Shown piece after piece: positions 24,731-34,554 of a DNA stretch of 64,000 bases. Where the stretch lies: positions 1-64,000 of the forward strand of contig CALLOA010000128.1 of assembly GCA_938005265.1 (NCBI GenBank). Direction: 5' to 3'. This DNA is from an uncultured Granulosicoccaceae bacterium (GTDB lineage: Bacteria; Pseudomonadota; Gammaproteobacteria; Granulosicoccales; Granulosicoccaceae). Both the position numbers and the translations under genes were made by a program. The stretch's first letter is position 1, and every line of letters begins with the position of its first letter. The notes below the pieces were generated by a model. It saw only the letters and a list, made by a program, of their open reading frames with translations, was not told the origin of the DNA and ran no database searches.

Positions 24731-26527
24731 TTAATCGCCCTGATTTTCCTCAGCCTGCTGCATTTGCCAAAGCATGGCGTACATACCTTGTTTCTCGAGC
24801 AACTCGGCATGCACACCCTGTTCAACAATTCTGCCCTTGTCGAGTACCAGAATACGGTCTGCATCTATAATGGTGGATAGACGATGTGCTATTACCAGTG
24901 TAGTGGCACGATTGGCCGCGCGATCAAGACTTTCAACAATTGACTTTTCCGTTTGCGTGTCAAGGCTGGAAGTGGCTTCATCGAACACCAGAAGCGGTGG
25001 CTGCTTGATCATGACACGGGCTATGGCGACACGCTGCTTTTCCCCGCCGGATAATTTAAGCCCGCGTTCGCCCACGACGGTCGCCAGCCCTTCTGGTAAT
25101 TCATTGATGAATTCTCCAAGATTTGCAGCATCTATAGCTTCCTGCACTTCTTCGTCAGTGACGCCCTGCCGTGCATATTTCAGGTTGTAATCAATAGAGT
25201 TGTTGAACATCACCGTATCTTGTGGCACGACACCCAGGGACTGCCGCAAGCTCTGCTGCGTAACGCCACGTATGTCCTGCCCGTCAATCAGTATCTGCCC
25301 GTCGTTAACATCGTAAAAACGGAAAAGCAATCTTGAGAGCGTTGACTTACCGGAACCGGAAGGCCCAACGACCGCGACTTTCGTGCCTGGCTCAACAGAG
25401 AAACTCACACCATGCAGGATGGGGCGTTCGGGAAGGTAGGAGAACTGCACATTGCGGAACTCTATGCGCCCTTCTGGCACATTTATATCCGGCGCGTCCT
25501 TCACATCCATAATCTCCGGCTGCCGTTCCAGCAATTTTATAACAAGGTCCATATCGGCCAGTGAATATTGCAGACTACGGTACACCACTCCCAGAATATT
25601 CAGCGGCACAAACAGTTGCAACATCATGGCATTGATCAATACGATGTCGCCGATGGTGATGGTGTGATTGGCAACATCACGCGCCGCGAGATACATAATT
25701 ACAGTGACACCCAATGTAACGATGGTCGCCTGGCCGAAATTAAGCGATGACATGGTTACCTGACTTTTCACTCCAGCGTCCGCCCAACGCTGCAAATGGC
25801 CATCATAAGTATCCAGCTCCAACTGTTCGTTGCCAAAATACTTTACGGTTTCAAAATTCAACAGACTGTCGACGGCAGCACCATTGGATTCCGAGTCAAG
25901 ACGATTCATTTCATGGCGAAATTGCATTCGCCAGCCTGAAAACCGTACTGTAAAAATCACGTAGATGGTGACGGTCACAGCAACCACAGCGAGATAGTGC
26001 CAGGAGTAATTACCGAGCAGAATAAATGCGACCAGGAGAAATTCTGCCAGTGTCGGTACGATATTGAAAACAAGGTAATTAACTATCGAGCTCAGGCTGG
26101 CAGTACCGCGCGAGAGATCCCTGGAGACACTGCCAGTGTGTCGGTCCAGGTGATAGGAAAGTGACAATCGATGCAAGTGCTCCAGCACTCGCACCGACAG
26201 TTGATGCATTGCGCGGTACCGAACACGGGAAAACAGCGAATCCCTTAATTCGTTAAAGAAGGAGCTACAGATGCGTAAGCCACCATAGGCTGCTACAAGG
26301 CCCAGCGGTACCAGTAATATTTCAGTTTTACCGTCCGCATCCAGCGCGTTAATAATTTCCTTGAGTACCAGGGGTACAGCGACAATTGCAAATTTGGCTA
26401 AAATCAGACAGCACAGAGCCAGCACAACCCGAAATCGATATTCCCAAAGGTACGATGACAGTTTACGAAGATTTTGCAGATCTCGCCGATTGCTGTGTGG
26501 CTTTTCAAGTCTTGCGTGCCAGTGCAT
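24731..26527 (-). CDS. Atm1-type ABC exporter (half transporter)
   Basis: 598 residues. An N-terminal six-helix exporter domain (about 28-325) is followed by a nucleotide-binding domain with Walker A GPSGSGKST, signature LSGGEKQRVAIAR, Walker B LLVFDEATSSLD and the H-loop IAHRLSTI. The opening YLWEYRFRVVLAL and the KFAIVAVPLVLKEIINAL helix are typical of the Atm1/ABCB7/HMT1 branch. That branch exports glutathione-linked or heavy-metal conjugates from the cytoplasm. An in-frame TAA directly precedes the ATG, fixing the earliest start. It lies 47 nt downstream of dusA and may be co-transcribed with it. The substrate is not determinable here. Confidence 0.88.
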   Translation of the reverse strand: MHWHARLEKPHSNRRDLQNLRKLSSYLWEYRFRVVLALCCLILAKFAIVAVPLVLKEIINALDADGKTEILLVPLGLVAAYGGLRICSSFFNELRDSLFSRVRYRAMHQLSVRVLEHLHRLSLSYHLDRHTGSVSRDLSRGTASLSSIVNYLVFNIVPTLAEFLLVAFILLGNYSWHYLAVVAVTVTIYVIFTVRFSGWRMQFRHEMNRLDSESNGAAVDSLLNFETVKYFGNEQLELDTYDGHLQRWADAGVKSQVTMSSLNFGQATIVTLGVTVIMYLAARDVANHTITIGDIVLINAMMLQLFVPLNILGVVYRSLQYSLADMDLVIKLLERQPEIMDVKDAPDINVPEGRIEFRNVQFSYLPERPILHGVSFSVEPGTKVAVVGPSGSGKSTLSRLLFRFYDVNDGQILIDGQDIRGVTQQSLRQSLGVVPQDTVMFNNSIDYNLKYARQGVTDEEVQEAIDAANLGEFINELPEGLATVVGERGLKLSGGEKQRVAIARVMIKQPPLLVFDEATSSLDTQTEKSIVESLDRAANRATTLVIAHRLSTIIDADRILVLDKGRIVEQGVHAELLEKQGMYAMLWQMQQAEENQGD

Positions 26528-26574
26528 TTAGCGTGGTTGCTCGGTAGTGAAGGTAATAGGGTAGCCCGGCCGTG

Positions 26575-27759
26575 TCACGTTGAGACGTTGCACCCGGAAC
26601 CGGATTGACGAGGCATTACCGTTGTGGATGGCAGCGGCTCGGATGATATTTTTTTTTCGACTGAGTTATTTTCGACTGAGTTATCAACCAAGTTGTTTGC
26701 TGAAGCGGATGCCTGCGCGTGAGCTACAACGAGATCTATTGCTGTTTCAACAAGGCTAGCTGCATTCGGCGCTTGATTAACGTTGCTGCTCAAGGTGCGC
26801 CGCCAGAGCCGAGCGCCAGGTCTTTGTTGAATCAAACCAACCAGGTGACGGCACATTGCAGAAAGTGGAACACCTTCGCTGTGCTCCTCGTCCATGTAAG
26901 CGGCATATTGCCTGGCCACTTCAATTTGTGCCGTTAGCAAGGCATCGTCTTCCGGCAGGCCGGGTTGGGCGATTCCGCTTGAGTACAGATCAGGGGGGTT
27001 CGCGCCTGAACTATCAGCATAGACCCGCGCATCTGCATCAAACATTAGCGCAGGGTTGTAGTACGCGGCGCGCCCAAGCATCACACCATCAACCTTTTGC
27101 AAATGTGTTTCTATAGCCGACCATTCAGTAATGCCACCGTTAATCGAAATTTCAAGATCTGGAAACTCCTGCTTGAGTTGATAGACAAACTCATAGCGCA
27201 ATGGCGGCACATCACGATTCTGTTTCGGGCTTAATCCATCCAGCCAGGCTTTTCTGGCATGCACATAGAATCGCTTGCATCCGCTGCTGGCAACTTCCGC
27301 TATAAATTCTCTGAAAAGATCATAACTGTCTTGTCTGTCGATTCCGACACGGCACTTAACAGTTACCGGCAATGCTACCCTCGCCTGCATTGCAGCAATC
27401 AATTCAGACACCAGCTGCGGTTCAGCCATCAGACAGGCACCAAACCTGCCGCTTTGCACCCTGTCACTCGGGCAGCCGACATTCAGGTTGATTTCATCGA
27501 AACCCAACCCTTCCCCGATCACTGACGCCTCTGACAGCTCATTAGCGTCACTTCCACCCAGCTGCAAGGCCAATGGGTGTTCTGCCGCGTTGAAACCCAG
27601 CAAATAACCGCGATCACCATGCAGCACAGCACGCGCGGTTACCATTTCAGTAAACAGCAAGCTGCGTTGACTGATCAGGCGCATCAGGTAACGAAAATGC
27701 CTGTCAGTTAGCTCCATCATCGGAGCAACAGACAATCGCTGTGAAGGGTACGGTTCCAT
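26575..27759 (-). CDS. dusA: tRNA-dihydrouridine(20/20a) synthase DusA
   Basis: 394 residues. The TIM-barrel part shows the Dus signature (APMMELTDRHFR, then LNVGCPSDRVQSGRFGACLM), VKCRVGIDRQDSY, FYVHARKAWLDGLSPKQNR and NGGI, all of DusA type. It reduces uridine 20/20a in the tRNA D-loop using FMN and NADPH. The usual end (RPGARLWRRTLS) is reached near residue 330. About 65 low-complexity residues (Ala/Ser/Asn-rich) follow, including a duplicated NNSVE-like pentapeptide. It starts 8 nt after the phosphorylase gene, so one operon is likely. Confidence 0.95.
   Translation of the reverse strand: MEPYPSQRLSVAPMMELTDRHFRYLMRLISQRSLLFTEMVTARAVLHGDRGYLLGFNAAEHPLALQLGGSDANELSEASVIGEGLGFDEINLNVGCPSDRVQSGRFGACLMAEPQLVSELIAAMQARVALPVTVKCRVGIDRQDSYDLFREFIAEVASSGCKRFYVHARKAWLDGLSPKQNRDVPPLRYEFVYQLKQEFPDLEISINGGITEWSAIETHLQKVDGVMLGRAAYYNPALMFDADARVYADSSGANPPDLYSSGIAQPGLPEDDALLTAQIEVARQYAAYMDEEHSEGVPLSAMCRHLVGLIQQRPGARLWRRTLSSNVNQAPNAASLVETAIDLVVAHAQASASANNLVDNSVENNSVEKKISSEPLPSTTVMPRQSGSGCNVST
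26655..26684 (-). repeat. Two 15-nt in-frame tandem copies in dusA tail
   Basis: TTTCGACTGAGTTAT occurs perfectly at 26655-26669 and 26670-26684. In the dusA frame it doubles a five-residue NNSVE-like unit in the nonconserved C-terminal tail. Confidence 0.93.
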
Positions 27760-27767
27760 TAAACCAA

Positions 27768-28514
27768 TCAGACCACTACTTTCGGCAGGGTTGCTGACAC
27801 AACTTTGCGGGCTTTTTCCATACCACTCTGGATGGCAGCACTCAATTCGTCTGTGTTGATGCTTTTGCCACCAATTCCAGCGGCACGATTAACAACAACG
27901 GCGCAGCTGGCATACTCGATGTCCAACTCGCGAGCCAGAACCGCCTCGGGCATGGTTGTCATGCCCACGATGGTGCAACCATCATGTTGCATACGACTTA
28001 TTTCAGCAGCCGTTTCAAGTCTTGGCCCTTGCGTTACACCGTAGGTTCCACCATCGATCAAAGGCACATTATTTATGTTGGCAGCATCGATCAGAGAACG
28101 GCGCAGGCTTTCGGTATAAGGGAAACTGAAGTCAATATGTCGAACTTCATTGGGTTTGCCGTCGAAGAATGTTCCACTGCGAGCATGCGTGTAATCGATA
28201 ATCTGGTCCGGTACAACCAGCATACCCGTGTCACACTCATCCGCTATTCCACCCACCGCGCCGACTGCAATGATCTTTTTAATCCCGGCACTATTTAATG
28301 ACCAGATGTTTGCGCGGTAGTTGATACGGTGAGGCGGGATCGAATGCTTGTGACCATGGCGCGCCAGAAATGCAACAGAGCAACCATCAAACTCACCAAA
28401 TATTAATGGCCCGGACGGCGAACCGTAGGGTGTTTTAATCATTTCACGGCGCGTGATTGACAAGCCTTCCATGCTAGTCATACCACTGCCACCAATTATT
28501 GCTATTTCTGCCAT
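27768..28514 (-). CDS. S-methyl-5'-thioinosine/thioadenosine phosphorylase family
   Basis: 248 residues from the ATG at 28514, which has GGAG upstream and begins the conserved AEIAIIGGSG. The frame is open further upstream but that part looks unrelated. Phosphate-site ARHGHKHSIPPHRINYRAN, the purine-site MTTMPEAVLARE and the sugar-site TYGVTQGPRLETAAEI are clear for the MTAP/PNP family. In Pseudomonas the close relative PA3004 cleaves methylthioinosine, and I favour that activity, with methylthioadenosine as the alternative. It serves methionine and purine salvage after polyamine synthesis. It lies between ispF and dusA in one minus-strand run. Confidence 0.88.
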   Translation of the reverse strand: MAEIAIIGGSGMTSMEGLSITRREMIKTPYGSPSGPLIFGEFDGCSVAFLARHGHKHSIPPHRINYRANIWSLNSAGIKKIIAVGAVGGIADECDTGMLVVPDQIIDYTHARSGTFFDGKPNEVRHIDFSFPYTESLRRSLIDAANINNVPLIDGGTYGVTQGPRLETAAEISRMQHDGCTIVGMTTMPEAVLARELDIEYASCAVVVNRAAGIGGKSINTDELSAAIQSGMEKARKVVSATLPKVVV

Positions 28515-28665
28515 CAGGTACTCTCCAGACTCATATAAGTTTTCCGCATCGCGCGCCTCGGGGTAAAACCGCTCACAGACCCCGACCAATCTGCCGCGGC
28601 TTTAGGCCTTTCGCTATAACTATTTGCCATACAATCCGGCCGGCTCCCCGGCGCCAGGGTTGGTG

Positions 28666-29139
28666 CTAAACCGGCTTGAGCAATACAGCAGCCTGAGCCG
28701 CAATACCCTCTTGCCTGCCACAAAACCCCAGCTGCTCGCTGGTTGTGGCTTTGATGCTGATGCAATCGAGCTGCACACCAAGATCCTCTGATATATTTTC
28801 CCGCATCGCTCCGGTCCAGACAGCCAGCTTGGGCTGTTCCGCGACTACCGTCATGTCGGCATTGCCTAGCAAGTATCCTTTTTCACGCACCAGCACATAA
28901 GCATCGCGTAATAACACGCGACTGTCTGCATCCTTGTAGCGCGGGTCGGTATCCGGAAAGTGCTGACCGATATCGCCCAGCGCCACGGCGCCGAGCAGGG
29001 CATCTGTGAGTGCATGCAGTAATACATCGCCGTCGGAGTGGGCACGAAGGCCCTGGCTGTGCGGGATGCGAACACCACCGAGAACAATATGGTCCCCGGG
29101 TTCAAACGCGTGCACATCATAACCTTGTCCAATTCGCAT
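28666..29139 (-). CDS. ispF: 2-C-methyl-D-erythritol 2,4-cyclodiphosphate synthase
   Basis: 157 residues. Metal ligands Asp8 and His10 (GYDVHAF) and His42 ([16 protein letters not shown]) are present, with the terminal [19 protein letters not shown] motif. It cyclises CDP-ME 2-phosphate to MEcPP in the MEP isoprenoid pathway as a trimer. It follows ispD by 47 nt, the usual pairing. Confidence 0.97.
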   Translation of the reverse strand: MRIGQGYDVHAFEPGDHIVLGGVRIPHSQGLRAHSDGDVLLHALTDALLGAVALGDIGQHFPDTDPRYKDADSRVLLRDAYVLVREKGYLLGNADMTVVAEQPKLAVWTGAMRENISEDLGVQLDCISIKATTSEQLGFCGRQEGIAAQAAVLLKPV

Positions 29140-29186
29140 GACAGTATTTCAGTTCTATGAATGAGGGAAAAGCCGCAAGCCTTGCA

Positions 29187-29945
29187 TCAGTTATCTTCGT
29201 CAGACTGTAGCTGCAGCAGCGTTTCTGCCAATAACAGATCCTCAGGCTGGGTAATTTTGATGTTGTCGCTACAACACTTCACCATCATCACAGAATGACC
29301 AGCCAGCTCCATTGCCGATGCCTCATCGGTTACCATCCGGTCTGCGAGTCCTGCGCTGACGTCTCCCATTGCCCGTAATAATTCTTCCAGGATGAATAAC
29401 TGCGGGGTCCGTGCCTGCCAGATTTGATCACGATCCAGAGTTTGCGCAATCAACTGCCCACCAGTAGTGTCGTGTTCTGCTTTTTCAGCAAGTTTTATCG
29501 TATCAGTGGCGGGTGTAGCCAGAATGCCACCCTGTGCGTGACCGCTTTGTCTCGCTGCAGCTGTCATTGCAATCAGCTGCTGCACGTCTGAGCGGCGAAC
29601 CAGCGGCCGTGCAGCATCATGAATCAGTACCGGAGTTTCGGCATCTGCATGACGGGCGATTAGTTGCAAACCGGACAATACCGATGCTGCCCTTGTATCG
29701 CCGCCTGCGACGACATGCACCCGATTATCCCGACAGGCAGCAATGCCTGCCAGTTCCGGGCTATCAGGCTTCGCCACCAAGGCAATTTGCAAGCTGGATG
29801 ACCAGCCGAGGACTCGCTCAAGCACATGCTGTAAAACGGGCTTGCCGGCGAGTGGGAGAAATTGCTTTGCAACAGCCGATTGCATTCTGCTACCACTTCC
29901 CGCCGCAGCAATGAGTACCCAACAATCGTCAAAAGAGAAATTCAT
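29187..29945 (-). CDS. ispD: 2-C-methyl-D-erythritol 4-phosphate cytidylyltransferase
   Basis: 252 residues. The N-terminal CTP-binding segment AAAGSGSRMQSAVAKQFLPL, HDAARPLV, and the TPQ and VTDEA motifs identify IspD. It couples MEP to CTP in the MEP pathway. It lies between ftsB and ispF as in many gammaproteobacteria, although the 196-nt gap to ftsB is wider than usual and holds nothing recognisable. Confidence 0.96.
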   Translation of the reverse strand: MNFSFDDCWVLIAAAGSGSRMQSAVAKQFLPLAGKPVLQHVLERVLGWSSSLQIALVAKPDSPELAGIAACRDNRVHVVAGGDTRAASVLSGLQLIARHADAETPVLIHDAARPLVRRSDVQQLIAMTAAARQSGHAQGGILATPATDTIKLAEKAEHDTTGGQLIAQTLDRDQIWQARTPQLFILEELLRAMGDVSAGLADRMVTDEASAMELAGHSVMMVKCCSDNIKITQPEDLLLAETLLQLQSDEDN

Positions 29946-30141
29946 CCGCGCAGTTTAGCAGCCATAGCCGGCAGACTACTGTGTTGTAATCGTGATCAGG
30001 AACTTAACCGCGCCTATCGGCTAAAACGCCAGCAAAAACCTGGGGAAAGCCATTAACAAACCGTGAGCGCAAATATAAGCTCCAAACTAAAAGCGCAAAA
30101 GTATTGGTGAAAGAGTTGCGCGCCAAGCGCCTGCAGGGTAG

Positions 30142-30453
30142 CTAACGATTGGCCGGTTCTTGTGGATTGGATTGCCTGTCGCTACCACCAATGAACTGAT
30201 AGAAAGTTTCATCATTACCGATCATACCCAGCTCAAGCCGCGCGCGCTCTTCAACCGCATCCAGACCATTCTTCAAATCATCGACTTCAGCCAGCAGTCC
30301 CTGATTACGGTTTTCCATTCGAACCAGCTCAGAACGGGATTTGCGCAACTCTTCATTGAGCCGCGACAACTCCTGCACACTACCGTCACCGAACAGCAGC
30401 CGGTAGCTCATCATCGCCAATAAAAAACCAAGCAATGTAACGGCTAATTTCAT
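30142..30453 (-). CDS. ftsB: Cell division protein FtsB
   Basis: 103 residues. One N-terminal membrane helix (4-21) is followed by a leucine-zipper coiled coil (about 28-70) and the FtsB/DivIC end motif ARLELGMIGNDETFYQ. It joins FtsL and FtsQ in the divisome and helps activate septal wall synthesis. In E. coli and relatives it sits directly after eno; here eno lies almost 15 kb away. Confidence 0.93.
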   Translation of the reverse strand: MKLAVTLLGFLLAMMSYRLLFGDGSVQELSRLNEELRKSRSELVRMENRNQGLLAEVDDLKNGLDAVEERARLELGMIGNDETFYQFIGGSDRQSNPQEPANR

Positions 30454-30802
30454 TAAATCGAGTCCACAGGGCTAAAACCTTCAATCGATGATTTTGCCAG
30501 ATTTACGTTATCGACACCACCTGCGAAGGTTGTCTGTGCTCGATTATACCCCTATAAGCTGCCAGACTGAGCGCCTGATCGATGTGGATGCTTTGGCTGG
30601 ACAAACGCAGTATCATCGCAGGAAAAACAGGAACTTAATTGCACTTTAGCCATGTAGCAGTTCCTCTCTGCAATGCTAGGCGAGAAGTACAAACCCCGGC
30701 ACTGGCTTGAATTATTGCTGCTATCATTGCCGCGCAATGGACGGTTAGAGTCTGCTGGAAAAGACCTCTCCAGAAAAACGATTAAAAAACCGGAAGATAC
30801 AA
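30454..30802. other. Divergent intergenic region ftsB / SDR gene with likely ftsB promoter
   Basis: 349 nt between divergent genes. On the minus strand a perfect -10 hexamer TATAAT lies at 30548-30543, 90 nt before the ftsB ATG, with a poor -35. This fits a local promoter replacing read-through from eno. For the SDR gene only the ribosome site (GGAAG) is clear. Confidence 0.45.
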
Positions 30803-31564
30803 ATGACAATCAAAACAGTTGCATTAGTAACCGGCGGCGCACGTGGTATCGGGTTGGCATGCGCTCGCGCAATTCGTGAAACACATGGCGTGGAGCTCCC
30901 GGTTATGCTGGCCGACATTGATGGAGACGGCGCTAAAACGGCGGCCGCTGAATTGGGGGACAACTGCCACGGATTTGCCTGCGATGTGGCTGACACCGGG
31001 CAAATAGACAGTCTGTTTGACGAAATCGAAAGCCGGCAGGGTACGGTTGGTATTCTTGTTAATAATGCTGGTATAGCCATGCCAACGGATTTTCTCGATG
31101 TCACAATCGACGATTTCCGCAAGGTTATCGATATCAATCTGACCGGTTCGTTTTACACAACTCAAAGAGCTGCCCGAAAGATGGTAGCCGATGAGGTTGC
31201 CGGCAGTATTGTCAACATGTCATCTATCAATGCACAGGTAGCGATTCCCTCAATAGTTTCCTACTGTGCGTCCAAAGGTGGCGTCATGCAACTAACCAAA
31301 TCTGCAGCTCTGGCGCTCGCACCACACAATATACGTGTCAATGCAGTCGGACCAGGTTCGATCGATACGGCCATGCTTGCCAGTGTAAACGCCAACCCCG
31401 ATGCGATGAAGATGGTGATGTCGCGTACTCCTTTGGGGCGCCTGGGTGATGCTCGCGAGATTGGAGATGTTGTTGCGTTTCTATCCAGTGACAAGGCTAG
31501 CTACATTACCGGCGAAACCATTTATGTCGATGGTGGGCGTCTTGGCATGAACTACACCTGCTAG
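30803..31564 (+). CDS. SDR-family NAD(P)-dependent oxidoreductase
   Basis: 253 residues, classical SDR length. Cofactor-binding TGGARGIG (10-17), NNAG, and the catalytic triad elements (Ser in NMSSIN, YCASKGG with Tyr and Lys) are all present. The end TGETIYVDGGRLGMNYTC matches sugar/polyol and 3-ketoacyl reductase-like members. An acidic residue after the second strand (LADIDGDG) favours NAD(H). The MFS exporter gene follows on the same strand after 95 nt. Substrate cannot be assigned. Confidence 0.88.
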   Translation: MTIKTVALVTGGARGIGLACARAIRETHGVELPVMLADIDGDGAKTAAAELGDNCHGFACDVADTGQIDSLFDEIESRQGTVGILVNNAGIAMPTDFLDVTIDDFRKVIDINLTGSFYTTQRAARKMVADEVAGSIVNMSSINAQVAIPSIVSYCASKGGVMQLTKSAALALAPHNIRVNAVGPGSIDTAMLASVNANPDAMKMVMSRTPLGRLGDAREIGDVVAFLSSDKASYITGETIYVDGGRLGMNYTC

Positions 31565-31659
31565 CACGAGGTTTTTATTCACGGAAATTTAGCAAACACT
31601 CGCGCCTGAAAAAGTTGAAAAGTCGCAGAAACGAGCACTCGGTAGTTAATTAAAAAGGA

Positions 31660-32904
31660 ATGAAAAATCACTCAACGACCGGAAGCAAACTGTATGAAAA
31701 TCGTACTTTCCTGACACTTTTCAGCATTGGTGCTTTGCAGAGCGTTGCGCGTTGGCTTGAGCTCCTGGCCTTTGGCGTCTATATTTTTGACCTGACCGGG
31801 TCAGCGTTTCTTGTAACTCTGGTTACTTTGGCGAAGTTCGCACCGCTGGCCATTTTCGGCCCAGTGTTCGGTGCCTTGCCCAGCCGTATCGCCCCGCGGA
31901 GCCTCTACCTGGCGGGCATTATCGCGATGCTGGCACTTAACTTTATAGCCCTGATGCTGGCTCAAACCAGCTCACTCAGTGTCTTCCAGGTGCTTGCTAT
32001 TTCCTTTCTCGGTGGTTTGTTCTGGGTACTGGATTTTCCGGTGCGCCGCACCATGATTGGGGATTCGGTACGCCAGAAACGTCTGGGTAAAGCGATGGCA
32101 ATTGATACGATTGCGAACAATGGCACGCGCATGCTGGGCCCTGTACTCGGAGGGGTGCTGTTACAGTTTGTCGGCTTAAGTGGCGCTTTTGCAATAGCCA
32201 TTGCCTTTTATCTGGTTTGTCTTTGGCTCACCTTTAGCCTTAAAGCCGGACGAAGCAAAATCAATCCGGATTCATCCGGTCCACAAGGACTGGCCCAACT
32301 AGTTGCCAATGGTGGCAGGCTGGTGTGGGATAACCCCTTGCTTCTGGCAATTTTGCTGGTAACTGTGGCCTACAACCTGTTCGCTTTTCCCATGCTGTCG
32401 CTGGTTGCGGTGATTGGTCGCGACGGGCTGGAACTAACGCAGGGACAGGTTGGTTTACTGGTCTCTATGGAGGGTACGGGCGCGCTGGTCGGAAGTCTTC
32501 TACTCGTACTGATGGCACGGGTAGCGGACTACCGAAGACTCTATACGGCGGGGCTGCTACTGTGCTTTCTGTGCAGCATGGCTTATGCATTCTCAGCCTA
32601 TGCACTACCAACAGCCGTACTGTTGTTCATCGTTGGCATTGGCTCCGCGAGCTTTGCGACGATGCAAACTACACTATTGATTCTGAATTCCAGGCAGGAG
32701 TACCGCAGTCGCTTGTTTGGATTGCTGTCACTGAGTATCGGCACCGGGCTTATCGGCTTTGCACAAATCGGCCTGCAAGCCTATTTATACGGTGCACGAT
32801 TGGCAATTTTCATATCCGCAGTGCTGGGTCTGTTTTCACTACTGGCTATTTGCTGGCGTTGGCCTCAGATCATCGCACTGCAACCTGCGCCGGTAGAGGA
32901 TTGA
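31660..32904 (+). CDS. MFS transporter (EntS-like, MFS_3 type)
   Basis: 414 residues with about twelve hydrophobic segments in two halves, split by a polar loop near 195-215. The opening LYENRTFLTLFSIGALQSVARWLELLAFGVY and the VRRTMIGDSV loop after helix 4 resemble the EntS/MFS_3 efflux branch. It probably exports a small molecule. It starts 95 nt after the SDR gene; co-transcription is possible but not shown. The ATG sits directly against an AGGA, so the exact start is uncertain. Confidence 0.82.
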   Translation: MKNHSTTGSKLYENRTFLTLFSIGALQSVARWLELLAFGVYIFDLTGSAFLVTLVTLAKFAPLAIFGPVFGALPSRIAPRSLYLAGIIAMLALNFIALMLAQTSSLSVFQVLAISFLGGLFWVLDFPVRRTMIGDSVRQKRLGKAMAIDTIANNGTRMLGPVLGGVLLQFVGLSGAFAIAIAFYLVCLWLTFSLKAGRSKINPDSSGPQGLAQLVANGGRLVWDNPLLLAILLVTVAYNLFAFPMLSLVAVIGRDGLELTQGQVGLLVSMEGTGALVGSLLLVLMARVADYRRLYTAGLLLCFLCSMAYAFSAYALPTAVLLFIVGIGSASFATMQTTLLILNSRQEYRSRLFGLLSLSIGTGLIGFAQIGLQAYLYGARLAIFISAVLGLFSLLAICWRWPQIIALQPAPVED

Positions 32905-32928
32905 CTACCGCTACCCCACTTACATAAG

Positions 32929-32958
32929 CGCAAGCCTGCGGTAGACGCAAGCCTGCGG
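32929..32958. repeat. Two-copy repeat between convergent MFS and amidotransferase genes
   Basis: CGCAAGCCTGCGG occurs at 32929-32941 and 32946-32958 (period 17). Each copy can form a 4-bp hairpin CGCA/TGCG. It fills most of the short gap after the MFS stop. Confidence 0.85.
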
Positions 32959-32992
32959 AAGTTTGACAGCTAATTAACAACGCGAAAATCGT

Positions 32993-33706
32993 TTAAAGCA
33001 AAAGATCAGTCAAAAACCGGTCAAGCCAGGCTGATTGTAGAGGAAGATGTTTTGCAGCCAAGGCCTGTTGATTCGCATAGGACTGTGCCCCGCTTGTCGC
33101 CACCATCTGGTCAGACCACGTGTCGGCGTGCCAGTCATCCAGTATGGCCTGATGAACTTCGGGGTGGAACTGCATAGCATAGGCGCACCGGCCATAACGA
33201 AAGGCCTGCTCGGGGAATGCTTCACTAGCAGCCAGACGTACTGCATTGTCAGGCAGTTCAAACTCCTGGTAATGCGCTTGCATAAAGAGCTGCGGTGCAT
33301 CCAGCCACCCTTTAGCGTCTGTCGTGGGCCTGACTTCATATAATCCGAATTCACATTGCGCCGGTTGTCTGGCCCAGACTCTGGCACCCAGTGCATGCGC
33401 CATCAGTTGCGCACCCAGACATATTCCGATGATGGGCACTTCCTGCTTGAAACAGGACTCTATCCAGACTAGTTCGTCGCGAAGATAGTCGTGTTTGGAA
33501 AGCTCGGTAACATTCTGCCCGCCTCCCAATACAATGGTCGGAGTAATAACTTTGTCAGGGTCGAGCTTTTCGCCCAGATAGGGGTTTACAAATCTGTAGT
33601 CGATTCCGTGTTTCTGGAAAAAAATTATCGCGTTGTCTGTCAACTCCACTGCATTCGTATGATGACGAATAATGGTTACCGATTCTGGCTGGGTACTGCT
33701 TGGCAC
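32993..33706 (-). CDS. Class I glutamine amidotransferase-like protein
   Basis: 237 residues. The triad is visible: nucleophile Cys in IGICLGAQLMAHALG, and His and Glu in MQFHPEVH. The body resembles the GMP-synthase-like GATase1 family that acts without a fused synthetase. The start is a GTG at 33706 with no clear ribosome site, so the N-terminus is uncertain. It is the last gene of the NMT1/TauA-type importer run, 47 nt after the permease. I infer it processes an imported amide or amine nitrogen compound, but the sequence does not show which. Confidence 0.82.
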   Translation of the reverse strand: MPSSTQPESVTIIRHHTNAVELTDNAIIFFQKHGIDYRFVNPYLGEKLDPDKVITPTIVLGGGQNVTELSKHDYLRDELVWIESCFKQEVPIIGICLGAQLMAHALGARVWARQPAQCEFGLYEVRPTTDAKGWLDAPQLFMQAHYQEFELPDNAVRLAASEAFPEQAFRYGRCAYAMQFHPEVHQAILDDWHADTWSDQMVATSGAQSYANQQALAAKHLPLQSAWLDRFLTDLLL

Positions 33707-33719
33707 TGTGATTGGTTTA

Positions 33720-33751
33720 ATTGCAGAGTGAAACTATTGCAGAGTGAAACT
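33720..33751. repeat. Perfect 16-nt tandem duplication after permease gene
   Basis: ATTGCAGAGTGAAACT occurs at 33720-33735 and 33736-33751, directly next to the permease stop at 33754. Confidence 0.95.
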
Positions 33752-33753
33752 GA

Positions 33754-34554
33754 TTACTGACTGAAACCGGAACGATGCGCCCAGCCAGTCATGCGCTGTT
33801 CCAGCCATGCCATCACCGCATACATGCCTATACCTTCAACAGCCAGGGCAATCAGGCATGCAAATACCAACGGTACTTCAAAATTGGCTTGTGCTGTGAG
33901 CATCATATGACCGAGCCCTGAATTAGCAGCAATTGTTTCTGACAGGACTGAACCAATAAAAGCTAACGTAATAGCCACTTTAAGTGAACCGAAAAAATAC
34001 GGCAGTGAACGAGGTATGCCAACCTTGGTCATAATGTCGAATTTTTTTGCTCCCAAAGCACGCAACACGTCTTCCATTTCTGGCTCTATTGTTGCCAGTC
34101 CGGTCGCGACATTAACAACAATAGGAAAAAACGAAATCAGGAAAGCGGTTAATACCGCAGGTACCCAACCAGCACCAAACCACAACACCAGGATAGGCAC
34201 TACCGCAACCTTGGGTATGGAGTTGAAGCCGATCATCAAGGGGTAGAGTCCGGCATAGATTCGTCTATCCCAACCGATAAACAGTCCCAGTGCCAAACCG
34301 AATATTATTGCGATTAAAAAACCTGCCATGGTGGTCCAAAGCGTCTGGATAGAATTCCTCCAAAGTGCTGGACCGAACTCAACAATTGCGCCCCAGATAC
34401 GAGTGGGTGCTGGCAGGATGTAGTACGGGACATCGAACAGCTTGACCGCAATCTCCCAGATTACAAATAAGCCGATGGTGCAAATCCAGGGTGCCAGCCG
34501 GATCCAATTGATACCAGAACGCGGCGCCAGTTCTTCGTCAATATGTTCAGTCAC
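33754..34554 (-). CDS. ABC transporter permease (SsuC/TauC type)
   Basis: 266 residues with about six membrane helices. The EAA loop is clear (EDVLRALGAKKFDIMTKVGI), as is the PAPTRIWGA segment typical of nitrate/sulfonate/taurine-type permeases. The start is GTG at 34554 and overlaps the TAG of the ATPase gene by one base, so the two are translationally coupled. It would form the membrane channel of the importer with the ATPase and the binding protein encoded upstream. Confidence 0.92.
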   Translation of the reverse strand: MTEHIDEELAPRSGINWIRLAPWICTIGLFVIWEIAVKLFDVPYYILPAPTRIWGAIVEFGPALWRNSIQTLWTTMAGFLIAIIFGLALGLFIGWDRRIYAGLYPLMIGFNSIPKVAVVPILVLWFGAGWVPAVLTAFLISFFPIVVNVATGLATIEPEMEDVLRALGAKKFDIMTKVGIPRSLPYFFGSLKVAITLAFIGSVLSETIAANSGLGHMMLTAQANFEVPLVFACLIALAVEGIGMYAVMAWLEQRMTGWAHRSGFSQ